NCBI GenBank assembly: GCA_002708145.1
Contig: PAOV01000003.1
Span: 36,394 to 41,871 of the forward strand
Direction of reading: 5' to 3'
DNA length: 5,478 bases
Origin: Chloroflexota bacterium
GTDB taxonomy: Bacteria > Chloroflexota > Dehalococcoidia > Lucifugimonadales > Lucifugimonadaceae
The notes below the pieces were generated by a model. It ran no database searches. It was not told the origin of the DNA and was given only the letters and a program-made list of their open reading frames with translations. Made by a program: the position numbers and the translations under genes. Below, piece after piece: positions 1-5,268 of this stretch (position 1 is its first letter; each line of letters begins with the position of its first letter).

Positions 1-168
1 CTTGAAAATATCCTTATGAAATTTTTCATTCCTACTTTTTTTTCATTTATATTTTCTTACATAGCTATAGGTTTTATTATAAGATATTTGAAAAAGGGTA
101 CTTTTAAGCCTTTTGCAATTTACTGTTTGTTTTCAGGTATTTTATTAGTGGTAAAAAATATATTTTAA
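1..168 (+). CDS. uppP: Undecaprenyl-diphosphatase, C-terminal 55 residues (5' end outside window)
   Basis: UppP (BacA) is an integral membrane phosphatase that converts undecaprenyl pyrophosphate to the monophosphate, recycling the lipid carrier of cell-wall synthesis. Frame 1 is open from the first base to a TAA at 166-168. The fragment has two hydrophobic segments (about residues 7-27 and 39-54) separated by a basic stretch, RYLKKGTFKPFAIY. This matches the family's C-terminal signature, in which the last helix follows a 'TPFxIYR' motif. Here the usual Arg after IY is Cys. Family members are about 260-280 aa, so roughly four fifths of the gene, including the catalytic Glu-rich and Gly-Ser-Arg motifs, lies upstream and cannot be seen. 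The next gene starts 4 nt after the stop, so the two are probably co-transcribed. The identification rests on a short C-terminal pattern only. Confidence 0.72.
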   Translation, partial: LENILMKFFIPTFFSFIFSYIAIGFIIRYLKKGTFKPFAIYCLFSGILLVVKNIF

Positions 169-172
169 AATT

Positions 173-862
173 ATGATCAAAGAATTACTTGAAGATTATT
201 TCAAAAGGGTGGAGCAACCTCTAAGAAATACAGAAGTTAAATATAGAAATAAAAAAAAATTTAATATAACTCATGTTATAGAAGATGATGAATTTAGAAT
301 ATTAAATCACAGGTTTCTTTTTAATAATAAATCTTTGATGAGTATATGGAGGCATCAAGATTGGATGATGGGAGACAGATCGATTGATTTTACTTTTTTT
401 TATGAGAAATATATCAAGTCCATAAGTATTAGATATTTTCAAAATTCTATATTAGGAGCTAAACTCAGTCTTACTAGGCCTCAATGGTTGATTTCTGATC
501 CGGATTTTCGACTACCTTATATTTTCGGAAAATCAGATATCGAGATGTGGTATTACCTGAACAAAAATACATTAGATCTTCAATTATCTAAGTGTAGATT
601 AGCATATGATTATAGTTCTAAGCATTCCTTAACTATATTAGATCACGGTATAGAAAAAAATAAAGGAGCTTATTTATATAAAAATATAGAATACAGGTAT
701 AATTTAGATAAAATATTAAATTTAGACATTTCAGATAATGAAATAGATAATTTTACTTTTCCTATCACGATTCAACAAAATAACTCAAATTTGATATTTA
801 ATTATATTAGAGGATACGGATGGATTAATGGTTGGAAAAAAATCAATGAATTTTTAATGTAA
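173..862 (+). CDS. Unrecognised 229-aa protein downstream of uppP
   Basis: I do not recognise a family. The ATG at 173 lies 4 nt after the uppP stop with no Shine-Dalgarno-like sequence in the A/T-only leader, so translation may be coupled to uppP. The product has no signal peptide or membrane segment and looks soluble. It is notably aromatic and polar: N-terminal charged helix (LLEDYFKRVEQ, residues 5-15), a Trp-rich motif WRHQDWMMGDR (59-69), a run of alternating hydrophobic/polar residues (71-98) suggesting beta strands, RPQW (102-105), a second strand-rich half with many Tyr and Asn (123-213), and a C-terminal GYGWINGWKKI (214-224). This pattern could be a beta-barrel or ligand-binding fold, but that is a guess. 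Asn- and Ile-rich composition is like its AT-rich neighbours. It ends one base before the convergent dehydrogenase gene. A real gene is likely because of its length, its tight spacing and its non-overlap with other genes. Confidence 0.75.
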   Translation: MIKELLEDYFKRVEQPLRNTEVKYRNKKKFNITHVIEDDEFRILNHRFLFNNKSLMSIWRHQDWMMGDRSIDFTFFYEKYIKSISIRYFQNSILGAKLSLTRPQWLISDPDFRLPYIFGKSDIEMWYYLNKNTLDLQLSKCRLAYDYSSKHSLTILDHGIEKNKGAYLYKNIEYRYNLDKILNLDISDNEIDNFTFPITIQQNNSNLIFNYIRGYGWINGWKKINEFLM

Positions 863-863
863 T

Positions 864-1943
864 TTATTCGTAGTATTTTTTTATCATTTCCCAGGATTTT
901 GATTGTTTCATTGGAGGTATATGAGCAGAAACATCTGGATTGATAACTGACATTGGCCAATATCCAAGTGCTATTCTCATTGCTTCTTCTCCAACTTGCC
1001 TGTTACCCCTAGTCCATGCGACTTCACTATATGAAGCATAATGATTTGTAATTGCTACATTTTTCATATCTAATAATGGGTTGTTACTATCTATAGGTTC
1101 TTTTTCAAATACATCTAATCCAGCACCGGCTATATCTTTATTTCTTAATGCTTCAATTAAAGATTTTTCATCTATAACTGATCCTCTGGAACAATTTATA
1201 ATATATCCAGTATTTTTCATAGAGTCAAAAAACTTTTTATTTATCATATGTTTTGTTTCATTGTTTAGATATACATGGGGAGAAACATAATCAGAATCAT
1301 TTGCTAGTTTGTACAAATTATCATAAATTTCTATACCATATTCTTTAGCATCCCATGATGATATGTAAGGGTCATAAGCAATTACTTTTAGTCCAAAAAC
1401 CTTGGCTTTACGAGCAACAGCCCTGCCTATATTTCCCAGGCCAATAATTCCAAATGTTTGCCCCATAATATGACCCATTGGGGAAAGGTTTTCTCTTGTC
1501 CAAATACCAGACCTTACTAAATTATCATGCAAAACATATTTTCTTGAACACATTAAAAATAACATGATTGTGTGATTACTGACCTCTTCAGTTCCAAATG
1601 AAGCTGTATTAGTTAATATCACACCATTTTTTGTAGCAGTATCTAAATCTAATCTATCAAAACCTTGACCGAAAAAAGTGACACCTTTACATCTGCCATT
1701 GTTACCAATTTCAGAGAAAATGTCAGCTGACATACTATGACCTTGGTTAATTGCAACATCAACATCTTTTAATGCTTCAATTAATTCTCCATCTGTCTCG
1801 CCTTGAAAAATGATAAAATTTCCACCAACATCTTTTATCGCTTTGCTTTGATCTTTTGTTAGAGAATTAATTTTTTTTATATCATTTTTATATTCTTTTG
1901 GTGGTATAAAAAGAACATTAATTTTTTCAGTATTTTTTTTCAT
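864..1943 (-). CDS. D-isomer-specific 2-hydroxyacid dehydrogenase, CtBP-like (359 aa)
   Basis: Cytoplasmic NAD-dependent oxidoreductase interconverting a D-2-hydroxyacid and its 2-keto acid; substrate unknown. Residues from the chosen start: substrate-domain loop FGQGFDRLD (91-99), hinge motif GTEEVSNH (117-124), Rossmann motif GLGNIG (168-173), acidic Asp191 at the end of the second beta strand (favours NAD over NADP), and the catalytic set Arg253 (SRGSVID), Glu282 (DVFEKEP) and His301 (TNHYAS). The family pattern is complete. Two departures are visible: SPHVYL at 221-226 where SLHxPL is usual, and Asn123 where 'VADH' normally has Asp. A tail of about 20 residues follows the usual 'INPDV' ending. 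I chose the ATG at 1943 because AAGGAG sits just upstream. A longer in-frame start at 1985 would overlap the preceding gene and lacks support. It is the second gene of a two-gene operon with the dehydrogenase ending at 1952. Its 3' end nearly touches the convergent gene ending at 862. Confidence 0.93.
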   Translation of the reverse strand: MKKNTEKINVLFIPPKEYKNDIKKINSLTKDQSKAIKDVGGNFIIFQGETDGELIEALKDVDVAINQGHSMSADIFSEIGNNGRCKGVTFFGQGFDRLDLDTATKNGVILTNTASFGTEEVSNHTIMLFLMCSRKYVLHDNLVRSGIWTRENLSPMGHIMGQTFGIIGLGNIGRAVARKAKVFGLKVIAYDPYISSWDAKEYGIEIYDNLYKLANDSDYVSPHVYLNNETKHMINKKFFDSMKNTGYIINCSRGSVIDEKSLIEALRNKDIAGAGLDVFEKEPIDSNNPLLDMKNVAITNHYASYSEVAWTRGNRQVGEEAMRIALGYWPMSVINPDVSAHIPPMKQSKSWEMIKKYYE

Positions 1944-1947
1944 ATTT

Positions 1948-1953
1948 CTCCTT
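1948..1953 (-). promoter_or_regulatory. Shine-Dalgarno of the second dehydrogenase, overlapping the upstream stop
   Basis: The minus-strand AAGGAG lies 4 nt before the ATG at 1943 and shares two bases with the TAA stop (1954-1952) of the first dehydrogenase. It decides the start of the second gene and indicates translational coupling between the two. Confidence 0.8.
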
Positions 1954-2899
1954 AGACTACGCTTAATGGTTTTTCTCCATCCCAAACTCTTTTCATATTA
2001 TCGTATGCAAAATTTACTCTTCTAGGAAAACTTTCCATACTTTTACCAGCAAAATGTGGCGCTAAAACAACATTATTTAAATTTATCAAAGGATTTTCTT
2101 TATTTATAGGTTCTTGTTCAAAAACATCTAAACCGGCACCTCTGATTTTTGCCCTAACCAAATAATCATATAATTCTTTCTCATTAATTACCCCACCTCT
2201 ACAAGTATTTATTAATATTGCATTTGATTTCATCATACTTAAGGTTTCTTTGTTTATCATTTTGTCTGTAGAGGCATCATGAGGGACATGGAGTGATACA
2301 ATATCGGAGTTTTTAAGAAGATATTCGAGTGAAACTTTTTTTGCTGATAATTCTTTTGCTTTTTTTGAATCTACAATGTCAGTATACAAAATTTTAGTTT
2401 TAAAGCCTTGAAGCATTTCAATAACTCTTAAACCTATCTTACCTGCTCCAATTATTCCTACAGTGCTTCCATGAAGCTCATATGAATTTTTAGATTGAAG
2501 TTTAGAATCCCAAATACCTTCTCTTGTATTATTATCTGCATCTACTATATGTCTAATTGTCGATAGCATTAAAGTCATAGTGAATTCAGCTACTGGTATT
2601 GAATTAGCTCCTCCATTATTTGCTATGGGTATATTCATGGCATTTGTAATTTTTTTATTTATTCCATCAAAACCAGCTGAGCAAAGTTGAATTAACTTGA
2701 TATTTTTAGCAATTTTTAAGATTTCATCTTCAATTTTTCCAGAGAAAGATAGTAAGAAATCTGCTTCCTCAATTACTTTTGTTTCTTTTAGTTCTTTTTT
2801 TTGGTCAAGGACAAATAAATCCCAATTTTTAGGCTTTAGTTTTTTTGTTAAATCTAATAGTGGTAAGGAACCTTCTGTAAGTAGCAATACTTTTGGCAT
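1952..2899 (-). CDS. D-isomer-specific 2-hydroxyacid dehydrogenase (315 aa)
   Basis: NAD-dependent D-2-hydroxyacid/2-keto acid oxidoreductase, cytoplasmic; the substrate cannot be read from sequence, with glyoxylate/hydroxypyruvate, phosphoglycerate-like or other 2-keto acids all possible. Visible in order: substrate-domain loop SAGFDGI (74-80), hinge motif NNGGANSIPVAEF (94-106), Rossmann motif GAGKIG (151-156) followed by Asp174 that should bind the NAD ribose, SLHVP (202-206), and catalytic Arg234 (CRGGVI), Glu263 (DVFEQEP) and His282 (APHFAG). Length is normal for the family. The ATG at 2899 starts the canonical 'MPKVLLLTEG' first strand and has a weak AGAG-type ribosome site. The frame stays open upstream to 3013 and would add a hydrophobic helix, but that extension is antisense to the neighbouring peptidase and palindrome and is rejected. 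First gene of the operon; only distantly related to its partner, so not a recent duplication. Confidence 0.93.
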   Translation of the reverse strand: MPKVLLLTEGSLPLLDLTKKLKPKNWDLFVLDQKKELKETKVIEEADFLLSFSGKIEDEILKIAKNIKLIQLCSAGFDGINKKITNAMNIPIANNGGANSIPVAEFTMTLMLSTIRHIVDADNNTREGIWDSKLQSKNSYELHGSTVGIIGAGKIGLRVIEMLQGFKTKILYTDIVDSKKAKELSAKKVSLEYLLKNSDIVSLHVPHDASTDKMINKETLSMMKSNAILINTCRGGVINEKELYDYLVRAKIRGAGLDVFEQEPINKENPLINLNNVVLAPHFAGKSMESFPRRVNFAYDNMKRVWDGEKPLSVV

Positions 2900-2973
2900 T
2901 ATTATTCTCTTTATATTTTTATTATAATTAGAGATTATAATAAAAATATAAAGTACAAAAAATAAAAAAAAAG
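2900..2973. promoter_or_regulatory. Divergent promoter region, dehydrogenase operon / peptidase
   Basis: This 74-bp spacer is the only place from which both the leftward dehydrogenase operon and the rightward peptidase can be transcribed. TATAAT hexamers occur on both strands within the palindrome. No convincing -35 (TTGACA-like) element at standard spacing was found for either direction, so exact promoters are not called. Leaders would be short, roughly 25-40 nt. Before the peptidase start there is a run of nine A residues (2964-2972) instead of a clear Shine-Dalgarno. Confidence 0.5.
2909..2953. repeat. Perfect 20-bp AT-rich inverted repeat between divergent genes
   Basis: Arms 2909-2928 and 2934-2953 are exact reverse complements, separated by 5 bases (tagag). 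Apart from the outermost C-G pair the arms are pure A/T. Each arm contains TATAAT-type hexamers on both strands (plus strand at 2923-2928 and 2936-2941; minus strand at 2921-2926 and 2934-2939), so the palindrome overlaps the likely -10 elements of both the dehydrogenase operon and the peptidase. It could be an operator for a dimeric regulator, a site of supercoil-dependent cruciform formation, or twin symmetric promoters. It is not a terminator of either gene, since both genes start here. Confidence 0.85.
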
Positions 2974-4104
2974 TTGAAAAAACCAATATTACATATTTTA
3001 TCGGATTTAGCAAAAATACCTAATACATCTTTTTATGAGAAAGAAATATCAGATTATATATTCAAAAATTTAAAAGATTTTGTAGATAAAATTTATTATG
3101 ATGAATTTGGAAATTTAATTGCTCATAAGAAAGGTACAAAAAATAATGTGCCTAGCTTTGCTTTCGTTTCTCATATGGATCACCCAGGTTTTGAGGTTGT
3201 TGGCAATGATAATGATAAATTAGAATTGAAGACTTTAGGTGGAGTTTCTAAATATGCTGGACAAAAAAATAATAAATTACTAATAATAAATTCAGATAAT
3301 GAAAGAATACCAATTACGGTTTCTTACAAACCAAAAATTACTAATAAAATACAAGATGCGAGAGAGAAAGAAGGCTGGTTAGCTAACGATGTAATTTTCT
3401 CTAATATTAATCATGACCAAAATATTATAAATCATCAAGTTATATTTGATTTAGAAGATTTCTTTATTGACGAAAAAAATAATTTAATTCATATGAGATC
3501 TGCAGATGATTTAGCAGGATGTAGCAGTATATTACAGGCTTTAAAAAATATAAGTGATCAAAATATTGATGGAGATGTATTTGGAATTTTTACAAGAGCT
3601 GAAGAAGTGGGTTTATTAGGTGCAATCGCATTAGCAGAAAGTGGGGTTATTCCTATAGAAACTAACATTATTTCGGTAGAGACAAGCTCAATAATTCCTG
3701 GGGTCAATCTTGGAGGGGGAGTAATAATTAGGACTGGAGATAGAATTTCAACCTTTGATGATTCTGCAGAAAAATATTTGATAAATGCTGCTAATAAATT
3801 AGTAAATAATAATGAATTTAAGTATCAACGTAAACTTATGGGGGCCGGTGGGTGTGAGGCTTCTGCATTCAAGGCTTTTGGGTATAAGGTTACTGGTTTA
3901 GCATATCCATTAGGAAATTGGCATAACAGGGGTGATAAGAAAGTTGAGGAAGAATATATCTCTATATTTGATTTAAATACTGGTTTGAGTTTAATAGAAG
4001 AAGTGGCGAAGTTATCTGGGATGGAATTTCCAAGTTTTACTGAAAAAATGAAGTCAAATTTTATTAATAGCAGTGAAATTAAAAGATTAAAAAATAAATG
4101 GTAG
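2974..4104 (+). CDS. M42-family metallo-aminopeptidase (376 aa)
   Basis: Likely cytoplasmic dinuclear-metal aminopeptidase of the M42 (TET / glutamyl aminopeptidase) type that trims N-terminal residues from peptides, often as large oligomers. Metal and catalytic residues appear in the expected order: His67 in SHMDHPG, bridging Asp178 in RSADDLAG, Glu210-Glu211 in TRAEEVGLLGA (base and ligand), Glu236 in SVETS, and His317 in GNWHN. The inserted dimerisation/PDZ-like region between the first His and the Asp (about 75-165) is also typical. Length fits the family (about 340-380). The start is TTG at 2974: no ATG or GTG occurs between the upstream in-frame stop (2941-2943) and a conserved N-terminus (HILSDLAKIPNTSFYE), and the ribosome site is weak. 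The final Trp codon and the stop are antisense to the 3' end of tRNA-Glu. The alternative of an M20- or M28-type peptidase is less likely given the ADD and EEVG motifs. Confidence 0.88.
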   Translation: MKKPILHILSDLAKIPNTSFYEKEISDYIFKNLKDFVDKIYYDEFGNLIAHKKGTKNNVPSFAFVSHMDHPGFEVVGNDNDKLELKTLGGVSKYAGQKNNKLLIINSDNERIPITVSYKPKITNKIQDAREKEGWLANDVIFSNINHDQNIINHQVIFDLEDFFIDEKNNLIHMRSADDLAGCSSILQALKNISDQNIDGDVFGIFTRAEEVGLLGAIALAESGVIPIETNIISVETSSIIPGVNLGGGVIIRTGDRISTFDDSAEKYLINAANKLVNNNEFKYQRKLMGAGGCEASAFKAFGYKVTGLAYPLGNWHNRGDKKVEEEYISIFDLNTGLSLIEEVAKLSGMEFPSFTEKMKSNFINSSEIKRLKNKW

Positions 4105-4174
4105 CCCCAAGGGGATTTGAACCCCTGTTTCAGCCTTGAGAGGGCTGTGTCCTAGGCCACTAGACGATGGGGCC
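4099..4174 (-). tRNA. tRNA-Glu (anticodon CTC)
   Basis: Minus-strand cloverleaf of 76 nt including an encoded CCA (4101-4099). The acceptor stem pairs 4174-4168 (GGCCCCA) with 4109-4103 (one terminal G-T pair), and the discriminator is A. The anticodon stem CAGCC/GGCTG encloses the loop CTCTCAA, giving anticodon CTC at 4140-4138, which reads GAG. The T arm has an AGGGG/CCCCT stem with loop TTCAAAT. The 3' end overlaps the last Trp codon and stop of the convergent peptidase by 6 bp. It lies 7 nt after tRNA-Gln and is probably co-transcribed with it. Confidence 0.96.
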
Positions 4175-4181
4175 TATAGTT

Positions 4182-4255
4182 TGGCTGCCGATCCAGGGAT
4201 CGAACCTGGGCTCCCAGATTCAGAGTCTGGTGTCCTACCGCTAGACGAATCGGCA
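4182..4255 (-). tRNA. tRNA-Gln (anticodon CTG)
   Basis: Minus-strand cloverleaf of 74 nt including an encoded CCA (4184-4182). The acceptor stem TGCCGAT (4255-4249) pairs perfectly with ATCGGCA (4192-4186). The terminal U1-A72 pair and discriminator G73 are known glutaminyl-tRNA identity elements. The anticodon stem CCAGA/TCTGG encloses the loop CTCTGAA, giving anticodon CTG at 4223-4221, which reads CAG. The T arm is CCAGG/CCTGG with loop TTCGATC. First of a two-tRNA unit. Confidence 0.96.
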
Positions 4256-4264
4256 ACATTATTC

Positions 4265-4334
4265 AATATTATCAAATTATTCAAAAATATTTGTTAGATA
4301 ATATTTTTATTTAATTCAATACTTTGATAATATT
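4265..4334. repeat. Nested AT-rich inverted repeats upstream of the aldolase and tRNA genes
   Basis: The outer arms 4265-4276 (aatattatcaaa) and 4323-4334 are perfect 12-bp reverse complements. Pairing continues inward with two mismatches to 4284/4315 (18 of 20 positions). Inside, 4283-4291 and 4300-4308 form a further 9-bp perfect inverted repeat. The block GATAATATT occurs directly at 4297-4305 and 4326-4334 and inverted at 4265-4273. A short direct repeat ATTATTCAA occurs at 4258-4266 and 4276-4284. A regulatory or cruciform role is possible. Because the sequence is so A/T-rich, some of this pairing could be chance. Confidence 0.65.
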
Positions 4335-4366
4335 TTTTATATAAACATTCGGAATGCTGCTTAATT

Positions 4367-4372
4367 AGGAGA
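4367..4372 (+). promoter_or_regulatory. Shine-Dalgarno of the DapA-family aldolase
   Basis: AGGAGA ends 8 nt before the ATG at 4381. It is the clearest plus-strand ribosome site in the window and fixes this start. Confidence 0.8.
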
Positions 4373-4380
4373 AAATATTT

Positions 4381-5268
4381 ATGAATTTGGAGTACAAGGG
4401 AGTATTTCCCGCAAATCCAACCCCAGTTGATTCAAATGGGAAAATTAATGAAAAAGCACTAAAAGCTATATATGAAGATAATCTTTCACATGGTGTTGGT
4501 GGCTTTTGGGTAGCAGGTTCTACAGGGGAAGGCCCATTATTTAATGATTATCAAAGAGAAGATATTGCACGAATTACCGGAGAATCTATTTCAGGAAAAG
4601 CCTTATCAATAATGCATGTCGGTGCTGTTAGTACAGAAAGTGCAGTATTAGGTGCAAAGGCAGCAAGAAAACATGGGTGTGATGCTATTTGTTGTGTCCC
4701 TCCATTTTTTTTAGGTAGGCAAGAAAAAAATGTTATTGAACATTATAAAAAAGTTTCTGACGCTTCAGATGGATTGCCTTTCTTTGTTTATAATTTACCT
4801 CAGCTTACATATTTTGAAACGAATCCAATTTTTATGGAGAAACTTATTTCTGAAGTTGAAAATGTAGTCGGCTTGAAACACTCTGCTCCTACTTTTGGTG
4901 ATATATCATTATTTAATGACATGGGGTTAAAATGCTTTGTAGGTAATAGTGCTCTTCCCTTACCTGCGTTAACAATTGGTGCAGTTGGTGTTGTAGATGC
5001 GCCTCCGTCTATTGCTCCTTGGTTATTTGTCGAGCTATATAATTCTTGGTTAGAAGGAAATTTTGAAAAAGCTCAGCTGAAACAGAATGAAATTCAAAGT
5101 ATTGTTCAGCTAGTTCGAACTTTTGCTAATCCGGCTGGTGTCACTAAAACTATTCTATCTGAAAGAACAGGCATTGATTGTGGTTTGCCAGTAGAACCTA
5201 ATTTACCTTTAAGTCATTCAGAAAAAAAGTTTATTTTATCTGAAGCCGCAAAATTAGGTCTTCTATAA
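4381..5268 (+). CDS. DapA/N-acetylneuraminate lyase family pyruvate aldolase (295 aa)
   Basis: Class I (Schiff-base) TIM-barrel aldolase that forms or releases pyruvate; acts in the cytoplasm. Family marks: AxPTPVD near the N-terminus (11-17), the carboxylate-binding loop GSTGEG (46-51), HVGAVST (79-85), Tyr137 in VYNLP, and Schiff-base Lys166 in GLKHS. Length is normal. Dihydrodipicolinate synthase usually has Arg directly in the 'YNxPxRT' motif to bind the semialdehyde; here it reads YNLPQLT, as in N-acetylneuraminate lyase (YNIPALS). The HVGxVST and SDGLP segments also look more like that lyase. I therefore infer a catabolic 2-keto-3-deoxy-acid or related aldolase and not the lysine-biosynthesis enzyme, with the substrate open. 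No sialic-acid genes are adjacent. The start is set by AGGAGA 8 nt upstream. The gene stands alone and overlaps the convergent ribH by 6 bp at the stop codons. Confidence 0.9.
   Translation: MNLEYKGVFPANPTPVDSNGKINEKALKAIYEDNLSHGVGGFWVAGSTGEGPLFNDYQREDIARITGESISGKALSIMHVGAVSTESAVLGAKAARKHGCDAICCVPPFFLGRQEKNVIEHYKKVSDASDGLPFFVYNLPQLTYFETNPIFMEKLISEVENVVGLKHSAPTFGDISLFNDMGLKCFVGNSALPLPALTIGAVGVVDAPPSIAPWLFVELYNSWLEGNFEKAQLKQNEIQSIVQLVRTFANPAGVTKTILSERTGIDCGLPVEPNLPLSHSEKKFILSEAAKLGLL

Larger units (their letters stand above)
4256..4380. promoter_or_regulatory. Divergent regulatory region, tRNA pair / aldolase
   Basis: This 125-bp spacer must carry the leftward tRNA promoter and the rightward aldolase promoter. 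It is nearly pure A/T over 4258-4345. Several TATAAT-like hexamers (for example GATAAT at 4297-4302 and 4326-4331; TATAAA at 4340-4345) are present, but no standard -35/-10 pair at 16-18 bp was convincing, so promoter positions are left open. A short near-palindrome CATTC-G-GAATG at 4346-4356 lies between the A/T block and the ribosome site and could be an operator half-site pair. Confidence 0.45.

Noticed and set aside
1081..1290. Plus-strand open frame of 69 codons
   Set aside because: It is antisense to a well-supported dehydrogenase, has no ribosome site and no recognisable motif.
1944..1985. Upstream ATG at 1985 for the 359-aa dehydrogenase
   Set aside because: It would overlap the preceding gene by 34 bp and lacks a ribosome site, whereas the ATG at 1943 follows AAGGAG at close range.
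2697..2927. Plus-strand open frame of 76 codons rich in Ser and Phe
   Set aside because: It is antisense to the first dehydrogenase. Its composition is that expected from the complement of Lys/Glu-rich codons.
2900..3013. In-frame extension of the 315-aa dehydrogenase that would add a hydrophobic N-terminal helix
   Set aside because: It reads through the palindrome and antisense to the peptidase start. The family N-terminus begins naturally at the ATG at 2899. The hydrophobicity comes from T-rich codons on the strand opposite A-rich sequence.
4099..4255. tRNA 3' end as an integration (att) site for a genomic island
   Set aside because: There is no integrase gene and no duplicated tRNA 3' fragment elsewhere in the window, and the flanking genes have similar composition.
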